64,000 bases of DNA. It comes from DASXRA01 sp963737425. Its GTDB lineage: Bacteria > Actinomycetota > Actinomycetes > Mycobacteriales > Jatrophihabitantaceae. Of the stretch, positions 47,366-56,433 are shown one piece after another (positions within the stretch are counted from its first letter, which is position 1; the number at the start of each line of letters is the position of its first letter). Both the position numbers and the translations under genes were made by a program. The stretch spans positions 806,001 to 870,000 of the forward strand of contig CAVTSX010000009.1 in assembly GCA_963737425.1 (NCBI GenBank), in the 5' to 3' direction. Below the pieces are notes generated by a model. The model saw only the letters and a list, made by a program, of their open reading frames with translations, was not told the DNA's origin and ran no database searches.

Positions 47366-48715
47366 ATGGACAGCACCGTCCCGACTCGCCGCGCTGGTCG
47401 ACGCACGCGCACGAGGCACGCCATCAGCGTCGCGGCGGCGGCGCTGACCGGCCTCACGCTCGCCGCCGCGTGCAGCAGCGGCTCATCAAGTGGCGGCGGT
47501 ACCGGCGGCACTGGCACGAAGGACTTCACCTTCTGGTCGATGTGGACGCAGAGCGAGCCGGTGGCGAAGGTGCTGCAGCAGGCCATCACCTCCTTCGAGC
47601 ACGACACCGGTGTAACCGTGCACGTCCAGTGGGAGGGCCGCGACTCGCTGACCAAGGTCAAGGCGGCGCTCAACACCAGCAAGGTTCCCGACCTGATCGA
47701 CCAGGGCTTCCCCGGCATCGACGCAACACTCGGCAACTCGAACGCCGCGCTGGACCTCTCGCAGGTGTACCAGATGCCAGTGCCCGGCGAGGCCGGAAAG
47801 ACCGTCCGCAGCGTCGTTCCCACCAGCTACGACGCGCTCGACAGCTCCAACGGCAAGCTGATCATCGCGCCGTACTACATCTCGGCCGACACGTGGTGGT
47901 ACAACGCGAACGCCTACCCGCAGTTCGCGAGCAAGCCGCCCGCGACCTGGTCCGAACTCGCCCAGGATCTGTCGGCGGTCAAGGCCAAGGGGCAGAACCC
48001 GCTGGCACAGGACGCCGACATCCTCAACTACAACGCGACCCTCGTGTACGCAGCGCTCGAACGCACGCTCGGCCCGGGCAATGTGCTGAAACTCGCGGCC
48101 GATCACAGCGGCAAGGGCTGGGACGACCCCAAGGTCAACCAGGCGATCGAGGCGATCGCCTCGCTGGCCAAAGGGTCGGACTACATACCCGGTTACGACG
48201 CGAGCAAGTACCCGACGATGGAGAAGGACTGGGCGCACGGCAAGGCTGCGCTGCTCTTCATGGGCAGTTGGGTGCCGTACTACGACGGGCCGGACGCCGG
48301 CAAGAACTTCAAGCTCGGCACGTTCCCGTTCCCGTCGATAGCCGGCACCGACACCGCGGTTCCGACGACGACGTTCGGCTTCTCGATACCGAAGAAGGCG
48401 AAGAACGGTCCGGCCGCGGAGAAGTTCATCAGCTACGTACTCGGTAAGAAGTGGATGACGCTGATGTCGTCGCAGGCCGAGATCCTCACGCCGCGCACCG
48501 ACATCCAGGTTCCCGCCGCACTCAGCGACCTGCAGAAGGTGCTCAACAACAACCCGCACTACGCCGAGCACGACAACGTCGACGCGAAGTACCCGAACCT
48601 CGACCAGCGCTTCGAGCCGCTGTTCCAGGGTCTGATCACCGGCAAGCTCGACGCGGCCAAGTTCATCGCGCAGGCCAAAGCGGCCCAGGTCCAGTACTGG
48701 AAGCTCGACGGGTGA
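47366..48715 (+). CDS. ABC transporter solute-binding lipoprotein (sugar type)
   Basis: The extracytoplasmic receptor of the importer; 449 aa. The signal peptide ends in a lipobox (LTLAAAC), predicting lipid attachment at about Cys37, and is followed by a Ser/Gly-rich linker. The mature part is a family 1 sugar-binding protein (FTFWSMWTQSEPVAKVLQQAITSFEHDTGVTVHVQWEG, in parts; FMGSWVPYYDG near residue 295). The cargo cannot be read from sequence, but the divergent GH20 hexosaminidase and sulfatase point to aminosugar oligosaccharides. Its TGA overlaps the GTG of the first permease, so translation is coupled. The promoter and operator at 47273-47327 lie upstream. Confidence 0.93.
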   Translation: MDSTVPTRRAGRRTRTRHAISVAAAALTGLTLAAACSSGSSSGGGTGGTGTKDFTFWSMWTQSEPVAKVLQQAITSFEHDTGVTVHVQWEGRDSLTKVKAALNTSKVPDLIDQGFPGIDATLGNSNAALDLSQVYQMPVPGEAGKTVRSVVPTSYDALDSSNGKLIIAPYYISADTWWYNANAYPQFASKPPATWSELAQDLSAVKAKGQNPLAQDADILNYNATLVYAALERTLGPGNVLKLAADHSGKGWDDPKVNQAIEAIASLAKGSDYIPGYDASKYPTMEKDWAHGKAALLFMGSWVPYYDGPDAGKNFKLGTFPFPSIAGTDTAVPTTTFGFSIPKKAKNGPAAEKFISYVLGKKWMTLMSSQAEILTPRTDIQVPAALSDLQKVLNNNPHYAEHDNVDAKYPNLDQRFEPLFQGLITGKLDAAKFIAQAKAAQVQYWKLDG

Positions 48716-49668
48716 CCGCGGACTCCACGCTCGCCGCGGCACCGCCCGCTCGCTCCCGGCGGCGCACGAAGACGGTCCCGAGTCCGCTCGAGATCAGGCG
48801 CCGCCGGCTGTTCTGGCCGTTCGTGCTACCCGCCACGATCCTCTACCTGGCGTTCTTCATCGGCCCGACGCTCGCGGCGCTCTGGATCAGCTTCCACAGC
48901 TGGACGGGGTCGGGGCCGATGAGCTGGCGGGGCGTACGCAACTACCGCGTGCTGATCCAGGATCCGGTGTTCCACAAGGCTTTCTTCAACACCGTGATCA
49001 TCCTGATCATCGTCGGCGCCGGCGTCTTCGGCGGGAGTTTCCTGCTGACAATGGTGCTGCGCGGTATGCGGGGCAACCGGTTCGCGCGATCGGTGCTGTT
49101 CTTCCCGTACATGGTGTCGGCGATCGCGCTGGCCATGATCTGGGGATTCATCTTCCAGCAGAACGGACTGGCCAACACCGTCATCCACGATCTCGGGGGA
49201 AGCCCGGTCAAGTGGCTCTCGGCCGACAACCAGTTCAAGATGATCCTGATCGGCCTGGTGTGGATCAACGTCGGCCTGTACTCGACGATCATCATGGCCG
49301 GCGTCGACCGGATTCCTTCGCATTTCTACGAGGACGCCGCGATCGCCGGCGCGGGCCCGTTCCAGCGTTTCCGTAACCTGACGCTGCCCATGACCTGGGA
49401 CGTCGTCTCGGTTGCGGCCGTGCTGTGGACCATCAACTCGCTCAAGCTGTTCGAGTTCATCTTCGCCTTCGGCGGAACTACGAACGACCTGCCCAGCGTC
49501 TCGGTGTGGAACTCGGCCCTGTTCGTGTACGGCGAGTCTTTCGGTGGACGGGTTCCCGCCTACGAGTTCGGCTATGCCTCGGCCTGTGCCATGGCAATGC
49601 TTGTGCTCTTCGCCTTCTTCGTCCTGCTGCTTCGCCGGCTACTTCGCCGCGAAGCGATCCAGTTCTAG
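48712..49668 (+). CDS. ABC transporter permease (sugar importer, MalF/UgpA type)
   Basis: A 318-aa inner-membrane subunit starting at GTG 48712, which overlaps the binding-protein stop (GTGA). Six helices are visible, from FWPFVLPATILYLAFFIGPTLAALW onward. The EAA loop that contacts the ATPase is EDAAIAGAGPFQRFRNLTLPMTWDV. It has the shorter cytoplasmic N-terminus usual in carbohydrate uptake-1 (CUT1) permeases. It pairs with the next gene to form the heterodimeric channel. Confidence 0.93.
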   Translation: MTADSTLAAAPPARSRRRTKTVPSPLEIRRRRLFWPFVLPATILYLAFFIGPTLAALWISFHSWTGSGPMSWRGVRNYRVLIQDPVFHKAFFNTVIILIIVGAGVFGGSFLLTMVLRGMRGNRFARSVLFFPYMVSAIALAMIWGFIFQQNGLANTVIHDLGGSPVKWLSADNQFKMILIGLVWINVGLYSTIIMAGVDRIPSHFYEDAAIAGAGPFQRFRNLTLPMTWDVVSVAAVLWTINSLKLFEFIFAFGGTTNDLPSVSVWNSALFVYGESFGGRVPAYEFGYASACAMAMLVLFAFFVLLLRRLLRREAIQF

Positions 49669-49683
49669 TCCAGAGGCATATTC

Positions 49684-50604
49684 ATGACGATCACCGTGCA
49701 TGCCCCGCCGAACGCCACCACGCAGAGCGTCAAGCAGATCCGCGGCGGCCGGGCGGCTCCGGGCACCGAACGGCGGGGCGTCTTCCGCATCGTCGGCACG
49801 ACCTGCACCTGGTTGCTCGTTGCGTTCAACCTGTTCGTGCTCGTCTTCATGCTGTTCTCGTCGCTGAAGACGACGAGTCAGATCTTCAGTTCACCGTGGT
49901 CGCCGCCGACCAAGCTGCATTGGGAGAACTGGCGCCAGGCGTGGGAAGACAGCGGCTTCGGCCGGGCGGCCCTCAACACGGTGCTGCTCGTCGTCGCGTC
50001 GTCGGTGTCGGTCCTCGTGATCGCGGCCCCGGCTGCATATGCGCTATCGCGGACGCAGAACCGTTCCGCGGGAGCGCTGACCGTGTTCTTCACCCTCGGC
50101 ATCGGCATCCCGGCGCAGGTCGTCGTCATCCCGCTTTTCGTGATGATGTCGCACCTGAACCTGGTCAACAGCCTGATCGGCCTGTACGTCATCTACACCG
50201 CGATCTCCATACCGTTCACGGTCTTCCTCCTGACCGGCTTCTTCCGGTCGCTGCCGAGCCGGCTCGAGGAAGCCGCCGCGCTCGACGGGGCGAGTGCGCT
50301 ACAGGTCTTCTGGCGGATCATGCTGCCGCTGGCCCGTTCGGGGCTGATCACGGCGTTCATCCTGAACGCCATCGGGCTGTGGAACGAGACCCTGATCGGC
50401 CTGGTATTCATCCAGGACACCAGTAAGCGAACTCTCTCGCTGTCACTGCTGTCGTTCATCTCGACGATCACCCAGTACAGCAGCCACGCGAGCTACGGCG
50501 CGCTGTTCGCGGGCGTGTGCGTGCTCGTCCTGCCCATGCTCGCGCTCTACATCTGGCTCGGACGCCGGATCGTCGAGGGCATCACGCTCGGAAGTGCCAA
50601 ATGA
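49684..50604 (+). CDS. ABC transporter permease (sugar importer, MalG/UgpE type)
   Basis: The second channel subunit; 306 aa. The N-terminal cytoplasmic part is about 40 residues, then six helices beginning VGTTCTWLLVAFNLFVLVFMLF. The EAA loop is EEAAALDGASALQVFWRIMLPLARSG, the exact CUT1 pattern, and the C-terminal end GRRIVEGITLGSAK is typical of MalG-type subunits. It starts 15 bp after the first permease and is followed by the ATPase after 16 bp, giving the order binding protein, permease, permease, ATPase. Confidence 0.94.
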   Translation: MTITVHAPPNATTQSVKQIRGGRAAPGTERRGVFRIVGTTCTWLLVAFNLFVLVFMLFSSLKTTSQIFSSPWSPPTKLHWENWRQAWEDSGFGRAALNTVLLVVASSVSVLVIAAPAAYALSRTQNRSAGALTVFFTLGIGIPAQVVVIPLFVMMSHLNLVNSLIGLYVIYTAISIPFTVFLLTGFFRSLPSRLEEAAALDGASALQVFWRIMLPLARSGLITAFILNAIGLWNETLIGLVFIQDTSKRTLSLSLLSFISTITQYSSHASYGALFAGVCVLVLPMLALYIWLGRRIVEGITLGSAK

Positions 50605-50620
50605 ACCAAGGAGATTCCTG

Positions 50621-51709
50621 ATGGCCGCAGTGTCGTTCGACGAAGTCACCCGGATCTACGCGGGATCCGACGCGCGTGCGGTCGACGGCTTGGACCTGCA
50701 CGTGCACGATGGCGAGTTCATGGTGCTGGTCGGCCCGTCCGGCTGCGGCAAGTCGACCAGCCTGCGGATGCTCGCCGGTCTCGAAGGTGTCGACGACGGC
50801 TCGATCCGTATCGGTGAGCGCGATGTGACCACGCTGCCGCCGAAACAGCGCGACATCGCGATGGTGTTCCAGGAGTACGCCCTCTATCCGCACATGACCG
50901 TCGCCCAGAACATCGGCTTCCACCTTAAGATCGCGAAAGTACCGAAGCCCGAGATCCGCCGCCGGGTGCTCGACGCGGCCAGGCTGCTCGGCCTGGAGGA
51001 CCACCTGGACCGGCGTCCGGCGAAGCTGTCCGGCGGCCAGCGGCAGCGGGTGGCGATGGGCCGCGCGATCGTGCGCGAGCCGCAGGTGTTCCTGATGGAC
51101 GAGCCGCTGTCCAACCTCGACGCGAAGCTGCGCGTGCAGACCCGCACGCAGATCGCCTCGTTGCAGCGCAGACTCGAGGCGACGACGCTCTACGTCACCC
51201 ACGACCAGGTCGAGGCGATGACGATGGGCGACCGCGTCGCCGTGCTCAACGATGGCCGGCTCCAGCAATGCGATGCGCCGAGGGCGTTGTTCGACCGTCC
51301 CGTCAACACGTTCGTAGCCGGCTTCATCGGCTCCCCGGCGATGAACCTCCTCCAGGCGACGGTCGGGCCGGACGGTGCCGAGGTGAGCAACCTGCGCATA
51401 CCGCTGACGCCGGCACAGCGCGCTGCGCTGAGCGGCCCGTCCGTGATCGTCGGTGTGCGGCCGGGCGATCTCACCGTCTCGACGGCCGACGACGGCCTCA
51501 CCGCCATCGTCGAACTCGTCGAGGAGCTCGGCACCGACGCATACGCCTACTGCACCCGCGAGGGCGCCGCGCTCGACGACGACGTCCAGTTCGCCGTCCG
51601 GGTCGACCCCGGTCAGGTACCGGCGCGTGGAACGAAGGTGTCGCTGGTTCCGAAGAAGGGGTCGGTGCACCTCTTCGACGCGAAGACGGCGCTCCGCCTG
51701 CCGGACTGA
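50621..51709 (+). CDS. ABC transporter ATP-binding protein (MsmX/UgpC type)
   Basis: The cytosolic ATPase of the importer; 362 aa. Walker A is GPSGCGKST, the Q-loop follows at MVFQEYALYPHMTV, the ABC signature is LSGGQRQRVAMGRA and Walker B is VFLMDEPLSNLD with the H-loop LYVTHDQVEAMTMGDR. The C-terminal third is a TOBE/OB-type regulatory domain (SVIVGVRPGDLTVS). ATG 50621 is preferred over an in-frame start at 50594 because AAGGAG lies 8 nt upstream. Many actinobacterial sugar importers share one MsiK ATPase; having a dedicated one here is a small peculiarity. Confidence 0.95.
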   Translation: MAAVSFDEVTRIYAGSDARAVDGLDLHVHDGEFMVLVGPSGCGKSTSLRMLAGLEGVDDGSIRIGERDVTTLPPKQRDIAMVFQEYALYPHMTVAQNIGFHLKIAKVPKPEIRRRVLDAARLLGLEDHLDRRPAKLSGGQRQRVAMGRAIVREPQVFLMDEPLSNLDAKLRVQTRTQIASLQRRLEATTLYVTHDQVEAMTMGDRVAVLNDGRLQQCDAPRALFDRPVNTFVAGFIGSPAMNLLQATVGPDGAEVSNLRIPLTPAQRAALSGPSVIVGVRPGDLTVSTADDGLTAIVELVEELGTDAYAYCTREGAALDDDVQFAVRVDPGQVPARGTKVSLVPKKGSVHLFDAKTALRLPD

Positions 51710-51780
51710 GACCTTCTCGCGTCGCCATCCGTCATAGGGATGACAACCTAATCCCAGACCAGATAGCGAGGCGTTGTGTC

Positions 51781-52551
51781 ATGAAGATCGCAGTAGCGGG
51801 AGCGACCGGCCGGGTCGGCCGTCATGTCGTCGATCTGCTCAAGGAGCGCGGCCACGAGGTCGTCCCGATATCGCGTTCCGGCGGCGTCGACGTGATCAGC
51901 GGCGAAGGTCTTGCCGCCGCATTGACCGGTGCCGAATGCATTATCGACGTGGCCACCGGCCCGTCACCCGAACAGCAGGCGGCCACCGGGTTCTTCACCA
52001 CGGCGACGCGCAACCTGCAGGAGGCCGGTGAGCGCGCGGGCGTGCGGCGGATCGTCGTCGTGTCGATCATCGGGATCGACGGGCTCAACGGCGGTTACAA
52101 CGCCGCGAAGGTCGCCCACGAACAGGCCATGCTCGCCGGTCCGATCCCAGTACGCATCCTGCGCGCGGCGCAGTTCCACGAGTTCGTCGAGCAACTCGTC
52201 CAGTGGGGCACGCAGGACGATGTCGCCTACGTGCCGAGGATGCGTACGCAGTTGGTCGCGGCTCGCACGGTCGCCGAGGCGCTTGTCGACCGGGCGACCA
52301 GTCCGGACTGGACGCCGGAGCCGGGATCGGACGAGGCGCCGTACGCCGAGATCGCCGGCCCGCGCGAGGAAAGCCTGGTCGACATGGCGACGCTGCTCGT
52401 GTCGCGGCGCGGCGACTCGGTGAAGGTCGAGAGCGTGAGCAACCCGGATGATCCGGACGCACAGCTCATGGAATCCGGTGCGTTGCTGCCCAGCGCGCAT
52501 GCCACGCTCGCCGGGCCGACGTTCGAGGAATGGCTCGACTCGACATCGTGA
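51781..52551 (+). CDS. NmrA-like / atypical SDR NAD(P)-binding protein
   Basis: A 256-aa Rossmann-fold protein with the N-terminal nucleotide-binding motif VAGATGRVGRHV (residues 5-16), VVPISRSGGVDV and a following RRIVVVSIIGIDGLNGGYNAAKVAHEQ. It belongs to the NmrA/SDR_a5 group of reductases or NAD(P) sensors; the Tyr-x3-Lys-like YNAAK suggests that redox activity is possible. It follows the ABC operon after 71 bp in the same direction and could be co-transcribed, but it has no known role in sugar use. The start is ATG 51781. It ends 9 bp before the convergent GH78 stop. Confidence 0.85.
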   Translation: MKIAVAGATGRVGRHVVDLLKERGHEVVPISRSGGVDVISGEGLAAALTGAECIIDVATGPSPEQQAATGFFTTATRNLQEAGERAGVRRIVVVSIIGIDGLNGGYNAAKVAHEQAMLAGPIPVRILRAAQFHEFVEQLVQWGTQDDVAYVPRMRTQLVAARTVAEALVDRATSPDWTPEPGSDEAPYAEIAGPREESLVDMATLLVSRRGDSVKVESVSNPDDPDAQLMESGALLPSAHATLAGPTFEEWLDSTS

Positions 52552-52560
52552 GTCCGCAGG

Positions 52561-55500
52561 TCACTGCTCGTAGGCCTCGAACTCGATCACCCTGCTGTAG
52601 GCGTGATCGTTGGTGTCGCTGATCAGCAGTCGCAGGGCCGACGTGGTGACCGCGTCGAAGCTGCTGGTGATCTTTCCGGCGGCGTTGCCACGTACGGCGG
52701 CGAGCGTGTGCCACTGTCCAGCCACCAGGGCCTGGACGTCGTAGTCGCGCAAGCCGTAACCCGAGGCCGGGTAGTCGGTGGAGTCGAGCGTGTAGACCAC
52801 GGCCCGGCGCAGCGTGATCGGGTGGTCCCAGGTTGCCGTCAACGAGTCGGGGAACGAGCCGAGAGTGTTGTCGTTCCACATGACGATCCCGTTCTGCGAA
52901 CTGGTCTTCCCGTCATTGGCAAGGCTCGCGTCGTAGGGCTGCAGCGCGCTCGACGCCGACATCGTTGCCACTCGTGCCCAGTTGTCGGTGCGTTCGATCG
53001 AGAGCTGGGCGCTCTGCCCCCCGGCGCTCAGCGTGACGGCGCCCGGCGGGGCATCGCTGTCGGCCGACACGCTTACCTCGACGGATGCGCTGCCCGCAGC
53101 GGGGATCGTCATGGTCGCCGGCTGCGCCGTGGCGGTGAAGCCGGTGGACACGCTGGCCTGCGGGTGGATCGTCACGGTCCGGCTGGTCAGGTTGCGCACT
53201 GTGAACGCGACAGTGGTGGCACCCGACGGTGGGACGATCGCGCCGGCACCGGGGGCGTCGATCGCGACATCGGCGACGGGCGGGTTGTGGCTGATGAATC
53301 CCCACTGGCCGGAGCCGACCGAGTAGATCGCGTTGCCATCCTGGACGCGTAGCAGCTTCGCGCCGGCGTCCGCACTGAACTGGTCCTGGCCGAACAGCGG
53401 CACGTACACCGTTGCGGTCGCGTTGACCGGGACGGTGACGTCGAGGTGGAACGCGTTGCCGGTCTTCGCCCAGGACGAGGCGACCGTGCCGTGCACGGTT
53501 TTCTCCGACGCCGCCGCATGATCGAGGCCGGCCGGCACGTAAGGACGAAGCGCGATCTCGCTATAGCCGGGTGCGGCCGGCGTGATTCCGGCCAGGTCGC
53601 GGTAGAACCAGTCATCGATCGTGCCCATGAATGCGTGATCATGCGAGATGCGCGGCACGTTCACCGGATTGGCTTCCCACCGCTCCCACAGAGTCGTCGC
53701 GCCGTTGTCGACCCAGTTGCCCCAGCTCGGGTACGAACGCTGCGTCGCGACAGCGAATGCCGTGTCGACCTGCCCCTGTTCGGTCAGCGCGCGCAGCAGT
53801 TCCTTCGTCCCGGCCTCCCCCGTGTTCAGATGGTTGCCGCGAGCGCGGATGTCGGCAACCAGATTCTGCGTCACCTCGCCGACCTCGTCCGGCGGAACGA
53901 GGCCGAAGCTCAGCGGCACGGCGTTGGACGCCTGCCGGTACCCGGCGTCGATGTCGGTGTGATAGCTGCCGTTCGCACGATCGAGGAACTTGGCATTGAA
54001 TGCTGACTTGATCTGCTCCGCGAGCGCGGCGAAGCGTGACTCGTCGTCGCCGTGGCCGAGAACCTGCGCAGCCTGCGAAAGAATCACCGCGTACTTGTAG
54101 AAGTAGGCGGTTGCCGTCAGCTGCGATCCCTCGGGCGGATTCCAGCCGCCACTCAGGTTGGGGGATGCCCAGTCGCCGTAAGTCCCCTGCTGGATAAGGC
54201 CGTTTGAGTGGGCCGTGAGGTAGTCGACGTAGCGTGCCATCGCGGCGTAATTGGATTCGAGGATCTGCCGGTCGCCGTAGTCCTGATACATCTGCCAAGG
54301 AACGCTCACCATCGCTCCGGCCCAGATCGGGTCGGTGTACCCGGCGGGGTACGGGTTCGGCGAGAGGTCGACGCCTGCCCCGTCGGCGCCTTGGTTGTCA
54401 GTCATGTCATGGGTCCAGTTGGCGAAGAACCGATCCATGCCGAAGTTGTCGTCCGAGGTCGCCGCCAGGTCGTTGGCGTCGTCGAGCCAGCCGCGCTTCT
54501 CGAACATCGGCGAATCGGTCAGGATCGAGTGCAGGTTGTTCAGAACGGTGCGGCGCGTCAGCGAATGCAGCGTGTTCAGCAGGTCGTTCGAACTGGAGAA
54601 CGTGCCGGTCGAAGGCACATCCGTGTGGACGATCTCGGCCACGACATCGTCGGCGGTTGGCGTTCCTGGGTACCCGTCGACCTGGATGTACTGGAAGCCC
54701 TTGTAGCTGAAGCTCGGCTGCCAGTTCTCGACGCCGTGCCCCGACAGCACGTACTGGTCGGTCTGGGTCGGGCCGGTCGTCAAGCCCGAATCGCCGTCGT
54801 TGTTCACGGTGCCGTCGGCGCGCAATGTCTCGCCGTATCGCATCGTGACCTTCGTGCCGGGCGGGCCCTGTGCCCGTAGTCGCGCCCAACCTGCCGTAAC
54901 GACTGGGAATTTGAACACATAGGTACCCGGCTTCGGGCTGCTGATCTGCTCGGCGCGCATCGATCCGACGACGCGGATCGGTTGCATCGTCTGCGGGCGC
55001 AGGTTCGCGGTCGGAGCGGCCACCTCGGCGACCGCTCGCCACGCTGTGGCGTCGAAGTCGGGGCGATCCCAGCCGGGCTGGGCCAGGCGGGCGTCGTAGG
55101 TTTCGCCCATGTAGATCGAATCGCTGGTCGTCGGCCCGTCGGCGGCCTGCCACCCGTCGTTACTCACAACCGTGTCGTGGCTGCCGTCGGTGTAGTCCAC
55201 CTGCAGTTTCAGCAACAATCGCGGGTCGTTGATCCACGGAGCACCTCCCCAGTACAGGGTGTCCTCGCGGTAGAGGCCGAAGAACCCGCGACCGAGCGCC
55301 ACGCCGAGGGCGTGCGGGCCGGCGCGCCGGAGGGCGTCGGTGACGTCGTAGGTGGCGTAGAGGGCGCTCTTGTCGTAGACCGTCAAGCCCGGGTCGAGGA
55401 CGCTGTTGCCGACGCGGCGGCCGTCGATCGAGAGCACGTAGTAGCCGAGACCGCTGACGTAGATCCGGGCGTCCTTGACTTGCTTGGTGACGCTGAATCC

Positions 55501-56433
55501 CTTACGCAGCAGCGGTTCTGGTCGATGCGCAGGCGGTGGCGGCGCCAGATTCGGGTACACCTCCGCGATGCGCGAATAGTTGCCGCACACCGGCTGATCG
55601 GCCGTAACCGTAATGCGAATCTGCGTGGTCGTGACAGCGGCGGCGAACGGCACCTGCCGGGTGACGGCATCGCTGCCGGAGACGGTGCCCTGGCGCACCC
55701 ACTGGGTGCCGTCCCAGGTGTCGACGACGTAGTCCTCGATGACGCCGCAGGGTTGCGAAACCACCGTGACGCCGGGCAGCGTGATCGGCGACGACGTCGT
55801 GATCGTCAGCCAGTCCGGGTAGGCGCCCGGGGTGTCGTCGTTCCAGAACGTCGCCGGATCGCCATCGAGGGCCAGCGCGGGCTCATATCCCCCGTTGCCG
55901 TTCGGCGTGTGGAAGCTCGATGCCGTCGCCACGGTTCCCTGCGGCCAGGGCGACGGTGTGGGTGCCGCGCCGATCCACCGGGCACCGGCCCAATCCGCCG
56001 GCTTGAGCAGGCCCATCTCCCAGTACGCGGGCGCACTCCACGCGGATGCCTGCCCGTTGCCGTCCCAGACGCGGACCCGCCAGTACACCCGCTCGCCGGA
56101 GGCCGGAGCGGTGCCGCGATAGGTGACATCGACGGACTGCTGCGAGGAGATCCGGCCGGAATCCCAGGTATCGGCCTTGCCCGCCTGGAGATCCTGCGCG
56201 GTACCGGCTGCCTGCACCTGATAGGCGGACTGCATCTCGTCGCGGCGCGACGATGCGAGCTGCCAGCTCAGGTCCGGTGTCGTGTCGTCGATTCCCAGCG
56301 GGTCAGCGGTGTTGTCCACGCGCATGTCGGTTACCGACAGCGCCGGCTGCTCGGCCAGCGCAGTGTGTGCCGGCATCAATCCGGCGATACACAGAGCTGC
56401 GAGCACCACTCGCCAGATCGCCCTCCGTCTCAT
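52561..56433 (-). CDS. Secreted alpha-L-rhamnosidase, GH78, multimodular
   Basis: A 1290-aa exported glycosidase that removes terminal alpha-L-rhamnose, e.g. from rhamnogalacturonan side chains, gums or flavonoid glycosides. Signal peptide about 1-27. Modules in order: a fibronectin-like N-terminal domain (VTDMRVDNTADPLGIDDTTPDLSW, in parts), an inserted F5/8C (discoidin-like) module (about 195-330, ALDGDPATFWNDDTPG), the rhamnosidase beta and (alpha/alpha)6 domains with the active-site region MFEKRGWLDDANDL, a C-terminal beta domain, a NEW3-like linker domain (about 985-1120) and a second F5/8C module (SLANDGKTSSQNGIVMWNDNT). ATG 56433 overlaps the stop of the GH43 gene as ATGA, so the two are coupled. 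At 1290 aa it is larger than usual because of the two extra modules. Confidence 0.92.
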   Translation of the reverse strand: MRRRAIWRVVLAALCIAGLMPAHTALAEQPALSVTDMRVDNTADPLGIDDTTPDLSWQLASSRRDEMQSAYQVQAAGTAQDLQAGKADTWDSGRISSQQSVDVTYRGTAPASGERVYWRVRVWDGNGQASAWSAPAYWEMGLLKPADWAGARWIGAAPTPSPWPQGTVATASSFHTPNGNGGYEPALALDGDPATFWNDDTPGAYPDWLTITTSSPITLPGVTVVSQPCGVIEDYVVDTWDGTQWVRQGTVSGSDAVTRQVPFAAAVTTTQIRITVTADQPVCGNYSRIAEVYPNLAPPPPAHRPEPLLRKGFSVTKQVKDARIYVSGLGYYVLSIDGRRVGNSVLDPGLTVYDKSALYATYDVTDALRRAGPHALGVALGRGFFGLYREDTLYWGGAPWINDPRLLLKLQVDYTDGSHDTVVSNDGWQAADGPTTSDSIYMGETYDARLAQPGWDRPDFDATAWRAVAEVAAPTANLRPQTMQPIRVVGSMRAEQISSPKPGTYVFKFPVVTAGWARLRAQGPPGTKVTMRYGETLRADGTVNNDGDSGLTTGPTQTDQYVLSGHGVENWQPSFSYKGFQYIQVDGYPGTPTADDVVAEIVHTDVPSTGTFSSSNDLLNTLHSLTRRTVLNNLHSILTDSPMFEKRGWLDDANDLAATSDDNFGMDRFFANWTHDMTDNQGADGAGVDLSPNPYPAGYTDPIWAGAMVSVPWQMYQDYGDRQILESNYAAMARYVDYLTAHSNGLIQQGTYGDWASPNLSGGWNPPEGSQLTATAYFYKYAVILSQAAQVLGHGDDESRFAALAEQIKSAFNAKFLDRANGSYHTDIDAGYRQASNAVPLSFGLVPPDEVGEVTQNLVADIRARGNHLNTGEAGTKELLRALTEQGQVDTAFAVATQRSYPSWGNWVDNGATTLWERWEANPVNVPRISHDHAFMGTIDDWFYRDLAGITPAAPGYSEIALRPYVPAGLDHAAASEKTVHGTVASSWAKTGNAFHLDVTVPVNATATVYVPLFGQDQFSADAGAKLLRVQDGNAIYSVGSGQWGFISHNPPVADVAIDAPGAGAIVPPSGATTVAFTVRNLTSRTVTIHPQASVSTGFTATAQPATMTIPAAGSASVEVSVSADSDAPPGAVTLSAGGQSAQLSIERTDNWARVATMSASSALQPYDASLANDGKTSSQNGIVMWNDNTLGSFPDSLTATWDHPITLRRAVVYTLDSTDYPASGYGLRDYDVQALVAGQWHTLAAVRGNAAGKITSSFDAVTTSALRLLISDTNDHAYSRVIEFEAYEQ

